Of a DNA stretch of 64,000 bases, positions 41,240-51,236 are shown one piece after another. This DNA is from Bacillota bacterium (lineage in GTDB: Bacteria > Bacillota > Clostridia > Lachnospirales > Lachnospiraceae): the NCBI GenBank assembly GCA_023409535.1, contig JAEYGZ010000038.1:329197-393196 (forward strand). The letters run 5' to 3'. Under the pieces are notes generated by a model. That model saw only the letters and a list, made by a program, of their open reading frames with translations, did not search any database and had not been told where the DNA came from. The position numbers were made by a program, and so were the translations under genes. Every line of letters starts with the position of its first letter. Position 1 is the first letter of the stretch.

Positions 41240-43135
41240 TTACTTTTCCCTACGTCTGGCGTAATTTAATTGTGTCAGATAAACCATCAGTACTGAGATA
41301 TCTGCAGGTGATACCCCTGAGATTCTGGAGGCTTGTCCGATGGAAACAGGACGAAACCTCTCCAGCTTCTGCCTGGCTTCTATTCTCAGACTGGGTACAT
41401 CCATATAATTGACATCTTCAGGAATACGCTTGTTCTCCAGCTTTTGAAATTGATCCACCTGATGCAGCTGACGCTTGATATATCCATCATATTTAATATT
41501 AATATTTATCTGCTCAATCACTTCTTCAGATAACGGCTTTCGTTCCGTATCAATCGGCTCAAGAAGCTCATAGCTTAGCTCCGGCCTTCGTATCAGCTCT
41601 GCCAGCGTAGTGGCGGTATTCAGGGGAGAACTTTCCTGATTGATAAGAAATTGCAGAACTTCCCTGGTCGCACCGATTGCCGTATTCTCAAGACGCTTCA
41701 TCTCTTCTTGAATATCCGCTTCTTTTTTAAGCAGCTTCTGATATCTTTCCTCCTTAATCAGGCCGATCTCATAGCCCTTCTTTGTTAATCTCAGATCCGC
41801 ATTGTCCTGCCTTAACAATAACCGGTATTCTGATCTGGAGGTCATCATACGATATGGCTCATGTGTTTCCTTTGTTACCAGGTCATCAATCAGCACGCCG
41901 ATGTAAGCCTCCGATCTGTCGATGACAAGCGCTTCCTTCCCGAGTACCTTTCTTGCAGCATTAATACCCGCTACCAGTCCCTGGGCAGCGGCCTCTTCAT
42001 AGCCGGAGCTTCCGTTAAACTGGCCTCCGCTGAATAAACCCTCCATCTGCTTAAATTCCAGTGTGGGCGCTAACTGCATTGGATTTATGCAGTCATATTC
42101 AATTGCATATGCATTTCGTACAATATTAGCATTTTCGAGCCCGGGAACAGAACGGTACATCCGGTACTGGACATCCTCCGGCAGCGAGCTTGACATACCT
42201 GCAATATACATCTCATTGGTATACAAGCCCTCCGGCTCAATAAATACCTGATGCCGTTCTTTATCTGCAAATTTCATAACCTTATCTTCAATAGAAGGAC
42301 AATAACGTGGCCCAACTCCCTTAATATCACCTGCATATAAAGGAGATCTTCCGATATTCTCACGAATGATCTCATGCGTCTTCTCATTGGTATAGGTCAA
42401 CCAGCAGGAAATCTGTTCCTTGTTAAACTCCTCCCGGCTCGTGGTAAAGGAAAAGGGTACAATCTTCTCATCACCAAATTGCTCCTCCATTTTGGAAAAG
42501 TCAATACTTCTTCTGTCAATTCTTGCAGGTGTACCGGTCTTAAACCGGTACATCTCAATTCCTAAGCTCTTAAGAGAATCAGTCAGATGGGTAGCAGCTT
42601 GTAAGCCGCTCGGCCCGGTAGCATTGACTGTCTCACCGTAAATACAGCGCGCATTTAGATAAGTTCCCGTACATAGAACCACCGCGTGACAGGGATAAAT
42701 TGCACCGGAATAGGTCATCACACCGCTGACTTTATTTCCTTCGGTTAGAATCTGTGTTACCTCAGCCTGCTTAAGTGTCAAATTCTCTGTATTCTCAAGA
42801 ATCCTTCTCATGGACTTTGAATATTCCTGTTTATCTGCCTGTGCGCGAAGGGAATGTACGGCAGGTCCCTTGGACACATTCAGCATTTTAGACTGAATAT
42901 AGGTCTTATCGATATTCTTACCCATCTCCCCGCCCAATGCATCGATTTCGCGTACCAGATGTCCCTTGGACGTTCCTCCGATATTCGGATTACATGGCAT
43001 CATTGCAATACTGTCCATGCTTATGGTAAACAACAATGTTTTTAAAGATAATCTTGCACTGGCAAGTGCTGCTTCACAACCGGCATGACCTGCCCCGACT
43101 ACGATGACATCATAACTCTCGTAAATATATGACAT
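41240..43135 (-). CDS. mnmG: tRNA uridine-34 carboxymethylaminomethyl enzyme MnmG
   Basis: MnmG (GidA) is the FAD- and NADH-binding half of the MnmE-MnmG complex that modifies uridine 34 of certain tRNAs. The FAD loop is VVGAGHAGCEAALASARL at the N-terminus; FKTGTPARIDRRSID and GQFNGSSGYEEAAAQGLVAG are family signatures; the C-terminal tRNA-binding part ends RISGVSPADISVLMVYL. The length of 631 residues is normal. It lies between mnmE and rsmG. Confidence 0.96.
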   Translation of the reverse strand: MSYIYESYDVIVVGAGHAGCEAALASARLSLKTLLFTISMDSIAMMPCNPNIGGTSKGHLVREIDALGGEMGKNIDKTYIQSKMLNVSKGPAVHSLRAQADKQEYSKSMRRILENTENLTLKQAEVTQILTEGNKVSGVMTYSGAIYPCHAVVLCTGTYLNARCIYGETVNATGPSGLQAATHLTDSLKSLGIEMYRFKTGTPARIDRRSIDFSKMEEQFGDEKIVPFSFTTSREEFNKEQISCWLTYTNEKTHEIIRENIGRSPLYAGDIKGVGPRYCPSIEDKVMKFADKERHQVFIEPEGLYTNEMYIAGMSSSLPEDVQYRMYRSVPGLENANIVRNAYAIEYDCINPMQLAPTLEFKQMEGLFSGGQFNGSSGYEEAAAQGLVAGINAARKVLGKEALVIDRSEAYIGVLIDDLVTKETHEPYRMMTSRSEYRLLLRQDNADLRLTKKGYEIGLIKEERYQKLLKKEADIQEEMKRLENTAIGATREVLQFLINQESSPLNTATTLAELIRRPELSYELLEPIDTERKPLSEEVIEQININIKYDGYIKRQLHQVDQFQKLENKRIPEDVNYMDVPSLRIEARQKLERFRPVSIGQASRISGVSPADISVLMVYLTQLNYARRREK

Positions 43136-43205
43136 AAAATAACTCTATCCCTTTCTAAGGTAAACCCCAACCGATAACCTATCCTTTGAATTAGCCTGTA
43201 TCCAT

Positions 43206-44582
43206 TTATTTTCCCATGCAAAATTCCTGAAAGATCATGTTAACAAGATCCTCTTCCACATTTTCACCTATGATTGCACCAAGTGCTTCATATGCACTCA
43301 TTAAATCAATGGAGTAAAAATCCTCCGGCATTCCGGCATCAATGCTTTGTTTCACAAGTCTCAGACCTTCCAGTGACTGCGCAAAGGCTTCCTTGTGACG
43401 TTCATTGGTAATATAGATATCTTCCTGTTGCGTTAATTCCCCTTCAAAGAACATATCCTTAATAATCTGTTCCAATTCTGCAAGCCCTGTTTGTTCTTTT
43501 ATGGAAGCATAGATAACCGGATGACATGTTTTTGATCTGATTTCCTCCCTGCTGACCTGAGGCTGCAAGTCCGATTTATTTAACAATAAAACTGCCTTTT
43601 TATGGTCAATCAGTTCAAGTATGGATTCATCATTTTGATCCAGTCTGGTCGAGGAATCCAGAACATAAATTATCAAATCTGCATCCTCAGCGATACGGAT
43701 TGCCTTTTCAACCCCAATTTTTTCAATGACGTCAGCAGTATCCCGTATTCCGGCCGTATCTATGACCTTCAGCAAGATCCCGTTCAGATTAATTATCTCC
43801 TCTAAAGTATCCCTGGTGGTTCCTGCGATGTCGGTAACAATAGCCCGCTCGTCTCCTACCAGGGTATTTAATAAACTCGACTTTCCTGCATTGGGCTTTC
43901 CCAGGATAACTGTTTTTATTCCCTCTTTTATAATTCGGCCATTCTTTGATTCCTTTATGAGCTGTTCTATCGTCTTAATCTCTTGATTCAAATGACCGCC
44001 AAGCTCCTCATCAAAGCCTTCCAGACTAATATGCTCCGGGTCATCCAGTGCAGCTTCGATAAATGCAATATCACGAAGGATCTTCTCTCTCAGCTCCGCA
44101 ATTAGCTCCCTAACCTTACCTCTTAACTGTTTCATGGAATTCTTAAGTGCTAATTCATTCTTAGCAGATATGATATCGCTTACTGCCTCTGCCTGTGACA
44201 AATCTATTCTTCCATTCAAGAACGCTCTTTTTGTAAACTCTCCCGGCTCGGCAATTCTTGCCCCATTTTTTAATACTGTCTCAAGAATCCTTCTTGTCAC
44301 GACAATACCTCCGTGGCAATCTATCTCAACGATATCCTCCCTGGTATAAGTGGCCGGCGTCCGCATAATTGCGACCATAACCTCATCAATGACTTGATCC
44401 TGATCAATGATATAACCATAATGAATGGTATGGCTCTGCTCTTCTGATAATATTTTTTTACCGGATTTAGAACGATAGATGCGATCAATAACAGCAAAGG
44501 CTTCCTCGCCGCTGATTCGGATGATACTGATTCCTGCGTTACTAAGTCCTGTTGCTATTGCAGCAATGGTATCTGTTTTCAT
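43206..44582 (-). CDS. mnmE: tRNA modification GTPase MnmE
   Basis: MnmE (TrmE) is the GTPase partner of MnmG. It has an N-terminal folate-binding domain (TIAAIATGLSNAGISIIRIS), a helical domain, and an inserted G domain with GKPNAGKSSLLN, DTAGIRDT and NKSD. The C-terminal Cys-Met-Gly-Lys matches the conserved CxGK end that is needed for catalysis. The length of 458 residues is normal. AAGGAGG precedes the ATG. Confidence 0.96.
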   Translation of the reverse strand: MKTDTIAAIATGLSNAGISIIRISGEEAFAVIDRIYRSKSGKKILSEEQSHTIHYGYIIDQDQVIDEVMVAIMRTPATYTREDIVEIDCHGGIVVTRRILETVLKNGARIAEPGEFTKRAFLNGRIDLSQAEAVSDIISAKNELALKNSMKQLRGKVRELIAELREKILRDIAFIEAALDDPEHISLEGFDEELGGHLNQEIKTIEQLIKESKNGRIIKEGIKTVILGKPNAGKSSLLNTLVGDERAIVTDIAGTTRDTLEEIINLNGILLKVIDTAGIRDTADVIEKIGVEKAIRIAEDADLIIYVLDSSTRLDQNDESILELIDHKKAVLLLNKSDLQPQVSREEIRSKTCHPVIYASIKEQTGLAELEQIIKDMFFEGELTQQEDIYITNERHKEAFAQSLEGLRLVKQSIDAGMPEDFYSIDLMSAYEALGAIIGENVEEDLVNMIFQEFCMGK

Positions 44583-44733
44583 GCCATACCTCCTTATAGA
44601 TTAATCCGCTGCGGATTATGAACTCGAAGGTATAACCTTCTCGTTCGCGTTGCACTTATCCATAAAATCCAGCACATTTATTCAAGCAAGCTCGACAAAT
44701 GCATGGATTTCATGGACTAATCCGCTTACCGCG

Positions 44734-44774
44734 GAAAAAGGTGTCTTAAAGTATGCTCTACTTTTAAGACACCT
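44734..44774 (-). terminator. terminator of the rpmH-yidC-jag gene run
   Basis: AGGTGTCTTAAA and TTTAAGACACCT form a 12-bp stem. On the minus strand it is followed by TTTTTCC. It lies between jag and mnmE. Confidence 0.78.
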
Positions 44775-44846
44775 CACTATCACATACATTCAAGTATACC
44801 TTAGCATACTCTTTTCCGATCTCTTATCGAATTTGACCCAAATCGG

Positions 44847-45701
44847 TTATACGGATTCAACCGGCTGGTCCTTCTTCTCTTTACTTTCTTTGTATTTCTC
44901 GTAATCCTTCTTGTAATCCGTGCTATAATTTTTATTATAACCGCTGTTACTGGTATTGTAAGGTTTGTTATACCCCTTGAAGGTATTACCGTTACCGCTG
45001 CCATGACCATGACCGTATTTGTTATCCTTACGATAATTATTTCCTGCCGGTTTATTATTCGGCTTTGAATCACGTATGGATTTCTTAATATTGATTACAA
45101 CCTTTCGGTATGGCTCTTCACCTTCGGAATAGGTTTCAACAAATTTATCATTCTGCAATGCAGAGTGAATGATTCTTCTTTCATAGGGATTCATGGGTTC
45201 CAGAGATACAGGCTTTCTTGTTCTCTTAACCTTATAGGCAATATTCTTTGCAAGATTTTCAAGCGTCTCTTTTCTTCTTGCCCTGTAATTCTCTGTATCC
45301 AGCTTAACCTTAATATAATTTTCACTGTTCTTATTTACAACCAGACTTACCAGGTACTGCAGGGAATCAAGAGTTTGTCCTCTTTTACCGATTAACACAC
45401 CCATCTCGTCGCCATCAATATTGATCTCAACGGTTGAATCTTCCTGATTATAGCTAACCTCAACCAGTGCCGCAATTCCCATTGCAGCAAATACATCTGT
45501 TAAGAATTTTTTGGTGGTACTCTCTGTGGTCATTTTTACTCTGGCTTTAATCTTAGCAGGTTTTCCGAAGATACCCAAGAATCCGGCAGACTCCCTTTCC
45601 AAGACCTCGTATTCCATATTTTCTATCGTAGTGCCTAACTCAAGCATTGCATTTGTTAAAGCTTCGTCAACTGTCTTGGCAGTAAATTCTCTCCAATCCA
45701 T
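44847..45701 (-). CDS. jag: RNA-binding protein Jag/KhpB with extended C-terminal tail
   Basis: Jag (KhpB, EloR) is an RNA-binding regulator of cell elongation. It has a Jag_N domain (DWREFTAKTVDEALTNAMLE), a KH domain with IGKRGQTLDSLQYLVSLVVN and an R3H domain with MNPYERRIIHSALQ. Unlike the usual end just after R3H, it continues for about 75 residues of Asn/Tyr/Lys/Gly-rich low-complexity sequence (GHGHGSGNGNTFKGYNKPYN). GGGGGACAAG precedes the ATG at 45701; the frame extends seven codons further. It directly follows yidC. Confidence 0.92.
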   Translation of the reverse strand: MDWREFTAKTVDEALTNAMLELGTTIENMEYEVLERESAGFLGIFGKPAKIKARVKMTTESTTKKFLTDVFAAMGIAALVEVSYNQEDSTVEINIDGDEMGVLIGKRGQTLDSLQYLVSLVVNKNSENYIKVKLDTENYRARRKETLENLAKNIAYKVKRTRKPVSLEPMNPYERRIIHSALQNDKFVETYSEGEEPYRKVVINIKKSIRDSKPNNKPAGNNYRKDNKYGHGHGSGNGNTFKGYNKPYNTSNSGYNKNYSTDYKKDYEKYKESKEKKDQPVESV

Positions 45702-45702
45702 A

Positions 45703-46950
45703 TTACTTGTCCCCCTTATCAATGCTTCTGTTCTTAAGAAGGTTCGCTATCTCTGATATACTCTTCGCTCCACCGGAGGTTGTAGCCTCGTTCGGTTCAG
45801 AACCTGTTACCTCCTGTGTCTTACTGCTTTCGCTTGTCACGGTAGTCTTTGCCTTATCAGATACAGAGCTTTCAATTGATCTTGTTTGTCTCTTTGCTAA
45901 TTCCTGCAAAGAAGTACCGGATGCTGCTGTCTGCGTCAAAGTTTTTCTTCTCTTTGATGCCTTTGCAACATTCTTCTCAATTAACTTTTCTACATCAATA
46001 CGATCCATATATTTATTTACAAAGAACTGCTGAATAATCATATAAACGCTGGTAGCAATCCAGTAGATACCGATACCAATGGGGAAGGTAACACAGAAGA
46101 AACCTGACATAATCGGCATTACGATATTCATGGACTTCATCATATTTGCAGAAGGATCTCCGTTATTTGTCTTGGTCTTAACCTCAATCTGCTTACCCTG
46201 GATAAACTGCAGCACCATGGCTACAATCGGAATTATGATTCCTGGAAATCCCCAACCCGGCGGGTCAGCGATATTAAATCCTAAAAAGCTATTGACCTTT
46301 GCTATATTTCCGGCAGCACCGCCAATAACATTGGATATGGTAGGAAAGCTGGTGGCTAATTGATTCCAGTGATTGGTGTCAAAGTGTACCAGTGCATCAA
46401 TCACCAAGTTTACAGAAGAAAAATCATTCTTAGGGGAGATACGGGTTATCCCCTCTGACAATCCCTTTAAAATATCTGCATACTTATCAATACCAGTAAT
46501 ACTTATTGCTACTGATTCATACAAACTCTTAACGGATCCTACATATGCCGGTATATTATTAATTACAGAATATAATGCAAACATAATCGGCAGGGTGATT
46601 AGTAAAGGTAAACATCCGGAAGCTGGATTTGTGCCGTATTTCTGGTATAGCGCTTGGGATTCCTCTTGTTGTTTTCTTAAAGAAGCTTCGTCCTTCTTGC
46701 CTTTATACTTTGCCTGAATCGCCTGAAGTTCCGGATTCATGCGGGCGGACAGCTTCGAAAATTTCTGTTGTTTAATGGTTAACGGGAGCATTAAGGTTCT
46801 TACGAAAAATGTAAATATAATGATGGATAATGCAATATTCTGAATGCCAAATAAATGAAAAAACATATAGATGCCATTCATAATATAACCTAATATGCTC
46901 GCTATGGGACTTAAGGGTCCTCCTGCTTTTGTCAATAAAGCTACTAACAA
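45703..46950 (-). CDS. yidC: membrane protein insertase YidC
   Basis: YidC inserts and folds membrane proteins. The 415-residue product has the five-helix core: residues about 35-60 (IALSIIIFTFFVRTLMLPLT) with the conserved Arg of the hydrophilic groove in FFVRTLMLPL, the coiled cytoplasmic loop MNPELQAIQAKYKGKKDEAS, SGCLPLLITLPIMFALYSVI, and a Pro-rich last helix region. A basic, Ser/Thr-rich tail of about 85 residues follows. The start is TTG at 46950, with AGGAGGAAAAACA upstream; no better ATG is present. It lies between yidD and jag. Confidence 0.93.
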   Translation of the reverse strand: MLVALLTKAGGPLSPIASILGYIMNGIYMFFHLFGIQNIALSIIIFTFFVRTLMLPLTIKQQKFSKLSARMNPELQAIQAKYKGKKDEASLRKQQEESQALYQKYGTNPASGCLPLLITLPIMFALYSVINNIPAYVGSVKSLYESVAISITGIDKYADILKGLSEGITRISPKNDFSSVNLVIDALVHFDTNHWNQLATSFPTISNVIGGAAGNIAKVNSFLGFNIADPPGWGFPGIIIPIVAMVLQFIQGKQIEVKTKTNNGDPSANMMKSMNIVMPIMSGFFCVTFPIGIGIYWIATSVYMIIQQFFVNKYMDRIDVEKLIEKNVAKASKRRKTLTQTAASGTSLQELAKRQTRSIESSVSDKAKTTVTSESSKTQEVTGSEPNEATTSGGAKSISEIANLLKNRSIDKGDK

Positions 46951-47052
46951 TGTTTTTCCTCCTTAGAGCTGCTATCCTCTGATAATTATAATTCACCTGC
47001 TGTGAATCAGTCTGATGTGAAAACAAAATTCATTTGAAACATCTTTTCACAT

Positions 47053-47274
47053 TTAAGGTACGGGGTCATATCCGCCCTTATGAAAGGGATGGCATCTCAA
47101 TACTCTTCTCACAGACAAATACGTTCCCTTGAGTACTCCATACTTTTCCAATGCTTCCAAAGCATATAAAGAGCAGGTAGGTGTATAGATACAACTTGGT
47201 GTTCTTTTAAGAGGAGATATAAATTTACGATAAAACTTAATCATCAATATCAATATTTTCTTAATAACAACCAT
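47053..47274 (-). CDS. yidD: membrane protein insertion efficiency factor YidD
   Basis: The 73-residue product has the YidD signature: an amphipathic N-terminal helix, FYRKFISPLKRTPSCIYTPT, the three conserved cysteines (SCIYTPTCSLYALEALEKYG and RVLRCHPFHKGGYDPVP). It is found between rnpA and yidC in most Firmicutes, as here, and assists YidC. Its start is ATG with GGAAAGGC upstream. Confidence 0.93.
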   Translation of the reverse strand: MVVIKKILILMIKFYRKFISPLKRTPSCIYTPTCSLYALEALEKYGVLKGTYLSVRRVLRCHPFHKGGYDPVP

Positions 47275-47387
47275 GCCTTTCCAGATAACTGCAAATTTGA
47301 ACCTTCGGATGCAAATTCGCGTGTAAAAATTCTGATTTTCACACTGATTACTTTCTATACCCCAAGTACCTTACATCTCTATGTCAG

Positions 47388-47738
47388 TTAGATATTGCTT
47401 TGTTCTTTTCCGATTTTATGAAGTCTCATTAAATGTAATAACGCACTTTCAATCTCACTGTAATCTTTTTCTCTTGCACCTGTTCTTGCCACGACGACAA
47501 TGTCTAATCCGCGCAAAAAGCTATCCTCCGATAGTCGATAGCTCTCTCTGATCAATCTTGTTATTCTGTGTCGTATTACACTATTTCCGACTTTTTTACT
47601 GACCGATATTCCAATTCGGTTAGTTTCTGCAGTATTACGTTTGACATACATAATCAAATATTTATTCGCATATGATTTCCCGGTACGGTAAATTTCTTTA
47701 AAATCTTCATTACTCTTAATACTTTGTGTTTGCTTCAT
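47388..47738 (-). CDS. rnpA: ribonuclease P protein component
   Basis: RnpA is the protein subunit of RNase P, which matures tRNA 5' ends. The 116-residue product has the signature RIGISVSKKVGNSVIRHRIT followed by RLIRESYR, and the central DIVVVARTGA strand. The ribosome binding site is weak. It lies between rpmH and yidD in the standard order. Confidence 0.94.
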   Translation of the reverse strand: MKQTQSIKSNEDFKEIYRTGKSYANKYLIMYVKRNTAETNRIGISVSKKVGNSVIRHRITRLIRESYRLSEDSFLRGLDIVVVARTGAREKDYSEIESALLHLMRLHKIGKEQSNI

Positions 47739-47801
47739 TTTAAAGTTACCTTTTCACGATAACAAATTAAACTATAGAAGAAAAGGCCACAAAATTGCGA
47801 C

Positions 47802-47936
47802 CTATGCAGATAACTTCTTTCTTCCTTTTGCTCTTCTGGCGGATAATACTTTTCTTCCGTTTGCTGTAGCCATTCTAGCTCTAAAACCGTGTACCTTAGC
47901 GTGTGATCTCTTTTTCGGTTGGAATGTCATTTTCAT
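47802..47936 (-). CDS. rpmH: 50S ribosomal protein L34
   Basis: The 44-residue product begins MKMTFQPKKRSHAKVHGFRA and ends RRAKGRKKLSA, which is L34 throughout. AGGAGGTGCAGAGCA precedes the ATG. An alternative ATG two codons downstream exists. It is too short for common length cut-offs. It is the first gene on the minus strand of the origin region. Confidence 0.96.
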   Translation of the reverse strand: MKMTFQPKKRSHAKVHGFRARMATANGRKVLSARRAKGRKKLSA

Positions 47937-48383
47937 TGCTCTGCACCTCCTTCTTAAACTGCACCGATCTTTATGATTAGCGAATTTTATCTTATAAAAA
48001 ACTCATAACAAGCACGGATTTCACAATACAATCCAACTCGTATGGTATTTTGGAATATCACGTCTATTATATGCCAGGTAGCCTGTTCCGTCAAGTAAAT
48101 CTTTTCTTCCAGGGCTTGGACAGCATCTCCTCTATGAGCTATTTCTTCCTTATTTATATAGCAAATGTTGATAATTATTATTCTTATGTGGATAAGTTGT
48201 TATTCATCCTGCAAGTTATAATTTAAATTCATGATTCTATACACATTTTCTGCTTGTTTATAATGTTACTTCCTTTATCCACTCTTCCACAGAATGACGA
48301 AATATAAAGTATGGCATATTAACCATTGAAAAATTACCTAATTTGTTATAAGATATATCTATTGAGTATTAATGGAGGCTACA
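47937..48383. other. replication origin region between rpmH and dnaA
   Basis: This 447-base, A+T-rich, non-coding stretch separates the divergent rpmH and dnaA genes. DnaA boxes visible are TGTGGATAA (48187-48195, the exact reverse complement of TTATCCACA), TTATCCACT (48275-48283) and a looser CTATACACA (48238-48246). The promoters of both rpmH and dnaA must lie here. With the boxes and the repeats downstream of dnaA it makes the expected bipartite Firmicute oriC; the unwinding site cannot be fixed by eye. Confidence 0.75.
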
Positions 48384-49742
48384 ATGAAGAATTTAATTCA
48401 ATCTAAATGGGACGATATTTTGAAATATTTAAGATCAGAATATGGTGTAACGGATGTATCATATAATACCTGGCTAAAACCGCTGAAGATATATGATGTT
48501 ACCGATCACGTAATTACTATTCTGATTAATGATGAACGTATTGGACCTCCAAGTATCAATGTAATTCGTAACAAATATGAGTTATTATTAAAGGTTTCCA
48601 TTGAGGAAATCATGAATGAGCCCTATGAAGTGAATTTTGTTCTTCAAAGTCAGATCGATACGATTTCCATAGAGAAAAAGCCGGAGCCGACGGCAGCGGC
48701 TAAAAAAAATAGCAATCATACCTTCTTAAATGCCAGATATACCTTTGATACCTTCGTTGTAGGCGGAAATAATGAATTTGCCAGAGCAGCAGCCTTGGCC
48801 GTAGCAGAGAACCCGGGGGAGATATATAACCCTCTTTTTATTTATGGTGGTGTTGGACTTGGCAAGACTCACTTAATGCATTCCATCGCTCACTTTGTTC
48901 TGAATCAAAATCCGGATACCAAAGTATTATATGTTACCAGCGAGAAGTTTACCAATGAATTGATTTATGCAATTCAAAAGAACACAACAAGTCAATTCAG
49001 GGACAAGTACCGGTCTATTGACATATTATTAATTGATGATATTCAGTTTATAATAGGTAAGGAGAGTACTCAGGAAGAGTTTTTCCATACCTTTAATACA
49101 TTGCATGAATCAAAGAAACAGATTATTATCTCCAGTGACCGGCCTCCCAAGGAAATGCTTACTTTAGAGGACAGGCTTCGGTCCCGCTTTGAGCATGGAC
49201 TCCTGGCTGATATTCAGTCTCCGGATTATGAGACAAGAATGGCAATTCTTCGCAGAAAAGAGGAGCTTGACGGTCTTAAAATTGATGAAGAAGTCCTTCG
49301 TTATATTGCTACCAATATTAAGTCCAATATTCGAGAGCTTGAGGGAGCTTTAACTAAAATTGTCGCTTTTTCAAGACTGAAGAAGAGAGAATTGAATATC
49401 CTATTAGCAGAAGAAGCATTGCAGGATATTATTTCTCCTAACGAAAAGAAAGTTATAACCGTTGAATTAATCGTTGATATAGTTGCAGAGCATCATAATC
49501 TTACACCTGCTGAAATCTATTCCAAGGATAAGAGCAGGAATATCTCCTATCCGCGGCAGATTGTCATGTACCTGTGCCGCAGATTAACCGATCTGTCTGT
49601 AACGGAGATAGGAAAGAGTCTCGGCAACCGTGATCATTCCACCGTATTGCATGGTTACGATAAGGTGGCAGGTGATATACAAAGTGATATCTCTTTACAT
49701 AACACCATTGATGTTCTCATTAAGAAAATCAATCCGGAATAA
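48384..49742 (+). CDS. dnaA: chromosomal replication initiator protein DnaA
   Basis: DnaA binds the origin and opens it. Domain I is residues 1-85 (WDDILKYLRSEYGVTDVSYN); the AAA+ domain has Walker A YGGVGLGKTHL and Walker B ILLIDDIQFI; domain IV has the DNA-contact signature SLGNRDHSTVLHGYDKV. The length of 452 residues is normal. GGAGG lies 6 bases before the ATG at 48384; the frame extends four codons further. It begins the plus-strand origin operon. Confidence 0.97.
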   Translation: MKNLIQSKWDDILKYLRSEYGVTDVSYNTWLKPLKIYDVTDHVITILINDERIGPPSINVIRNKYELLLKVSIEEIMNEPYEVNFVLQSQIDTISIEKKPEPTAAAKKNSNHTFLNARYTFDTFVVGGNNEFARAAALAVAENPGEIYNPLFIYGGVGLGKTHLMHSIAHFVLNQNPDTKVLYVTSEKFTNELIYAIQKNTTSQFRDKYRSIDILLIDDIQFIIGKESTQEEFFHTFNTLHESKKQIIISSDRPPKEMLTLEDRLRSRFEHGLLADIQSPDYETRMAILRRKEELDGLKIDEEVLRYIATNIKSNIRELEGALTKIVAFSRLKKRELNILLAEEALQDIISPNEKKVITVELIVDIVAEHHNLTPAEIYSKDKSRNISYPRQIVMYLCRRLTDLSVTEIGKSLGNRDHSTVLHGYDKVAGDIQSDISLHNTIDVLIKKINPE

Positions 49743-50003
49743 GTTATGTTAATGTTCTGTTGATATGCTGTTGATTAATCGTTGATATGCTGTTCTTAAC
49801 TTAATTTACTATAATTGTAAATGAATAAAATTCCATTCCTTCCACAGGGAAAGGAACAGAATCTATCCGGTTTGTAAAGTATCGCAGCCCTTGATTCTTA
49901 AGGGAAAAGTGCAGATATCAACAAATTCACGGCTCTTATGATTAAGATTACTAAGAATCTTTTATATTTTTATATATTGTATGCGAAGGGGGATTATCCA
50001 CTT
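49743..50003. other. dnaA-dnaN intergenic region with repeats
   Basis: GTTGATATGCTGTT occurs twice, at 49759-49772 and 49781-49794, a 22-base (two helical turns) period. A TTATCCACT box lies at 49994-50002, next to the dnaN start. In Bacillus the second half of the bipartite origin, with the unwinding element, lies in this gap. No gene is seen. Confidence 0.55.
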
Positions 50004-51113
50004 ATGAAAATCCATTGCCAAAAAGCGGATCTGTTAAATGGGGTTAATATTGTTCTGAAAGCGGTACCTGTAAAATCAACCATGCCGATTTTAGAATGTC
50101 TTATTATAGAGGTTACGGAAGGATGCATTAAGCTGATTGCAAATGATATGGAGCTTGGCATTGAAACCCTGGTAAAAGGAACCGTACTTGAAAAGGGAAC
50201 CGTTGCCTTAAATGCTAAAATATTTTCAGAGATTGTCCGCAGATTACCCGAGAATGAAGTAAGTATTACAACAGACGGGAATTATATGGCGGAAATTATC
50301 TGTGAGAAAGCAAAGTTCTCAATCTCGGGAAGATCAGGGGAAGAGTTCCCAAGCCTTCCAAAGATTGAAAAAGAGAATGCATTGGTGCTTTCCCAGTTTA
50401 CGTTAAAAGAAGTTATCAGACAGACCGTATTTTCCATTTCAGATAATGAGAGTAACAAGATTATGACAGGTGAATTATTTGAAATCAAAGGAAACGAGCT
50501 TCGTGTGATTTCCCTGGACGGTCATAGAATCTCTATTCGTAAAATTTATATGAAAGACACCTATGAGAATAAAAAGGTGATTGTTCCCGGAAAGACCCTG
50601 AACGAAATCAGCAAGATTCTTTCAGGAGAGGTTTCCTCCATGGTAAATATCTTCTTTACGGAGAAGCATGCGTTATTTGAATTTGATGATACTGTAGTAT
50701 TAACCAGATTAATCGAAGGCGAATATTATCGTATTGACCAGATGCTTTCCAGCGATTATGAGACCAAGGTGACCATCAACAAGAAGGAGCTTCAAAATTG
50801 TATTGAAAGAGCCTCCCTGCTGATTCGTGAAACAGATAAGAAACCCATCATTATTGATATTAAGAATAACAATTTTGAACTCAAAATAAATACCGCTATC
50901 GGTTCTATGAATGAGGAAATCGATATTACTCTGGAGGGTAAGGATATTATAATCGGCTTTAACCCGAAATTCCTTCTGGATGCTCTGCGTGTAATTGACG
51001 ATGAGTCCGTTGATATTTATTTGATTAATGCAAAAGCACCTTGCTTTATCAGAGATAAAGATCAGTCATATATTTATTTAATTCTGCCGGTAAATATTAA
51101 TGTTACCGCCTGA
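50004..51113 (+). CDS. dnaN: DNA polymerase III beta subunit (sliding clamp)
   Basis: The 369-residue clamp has three similar domains, beginning MKIHCQKADLLNGVNIVLKA, with VKSTMPILECLIIEV and SSDYETKVTINKKEL, and the end INAKAPCFIRDKDQSYIYLI followed by LPVNINV. I start at the ATG at 50004 because AAGGGGG lies upstream and the protein then begins as in the family; the frame is open 22 codons further. A DnaA box overlaps the start region. Confidence 0.96.
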   Translation: MKIHCQKADLLNGVNIVLKAVPVKSTMPILECLIIEVTEGCIKLIANDMELGIETLVKGTVLEKGTVALNAKIFSEIVRRLPENEVSITTDGNYMAEIICEKAKFSISGRSGEEFPSLPKIEKENALVLSQFTLKEVIRQTVFSISDNESNKIMTGELFEIKGNELRVISLDGHRISIRKIYMKDTYENKKVIVPGKTLNEISKILSGEVSSMVNIFFTEKHALFEFDDTVVLTRLIEGEYYRIDQMLSSDYETKVTINKKELQNCIERASLLIRETDKKPIIIDIKNNNFELKINTAIGSMNEEIDITLEGKDIIIGFNPKFLLDALRVIDDESVDIYLINAKAPCFIRDKDQSYIYLILPVNINVTA

Positions 51114-51236
51114 CCATGCGAAAAATGCATTTACACGGATGAAGGCTTATCTGCAATAGAAGAATAAAAAAATGGAAACATTTAAATTTCATTTTTCAAT
51201 TCTTCGCCAAATATGAGAAATCAGGTGACGAATACT

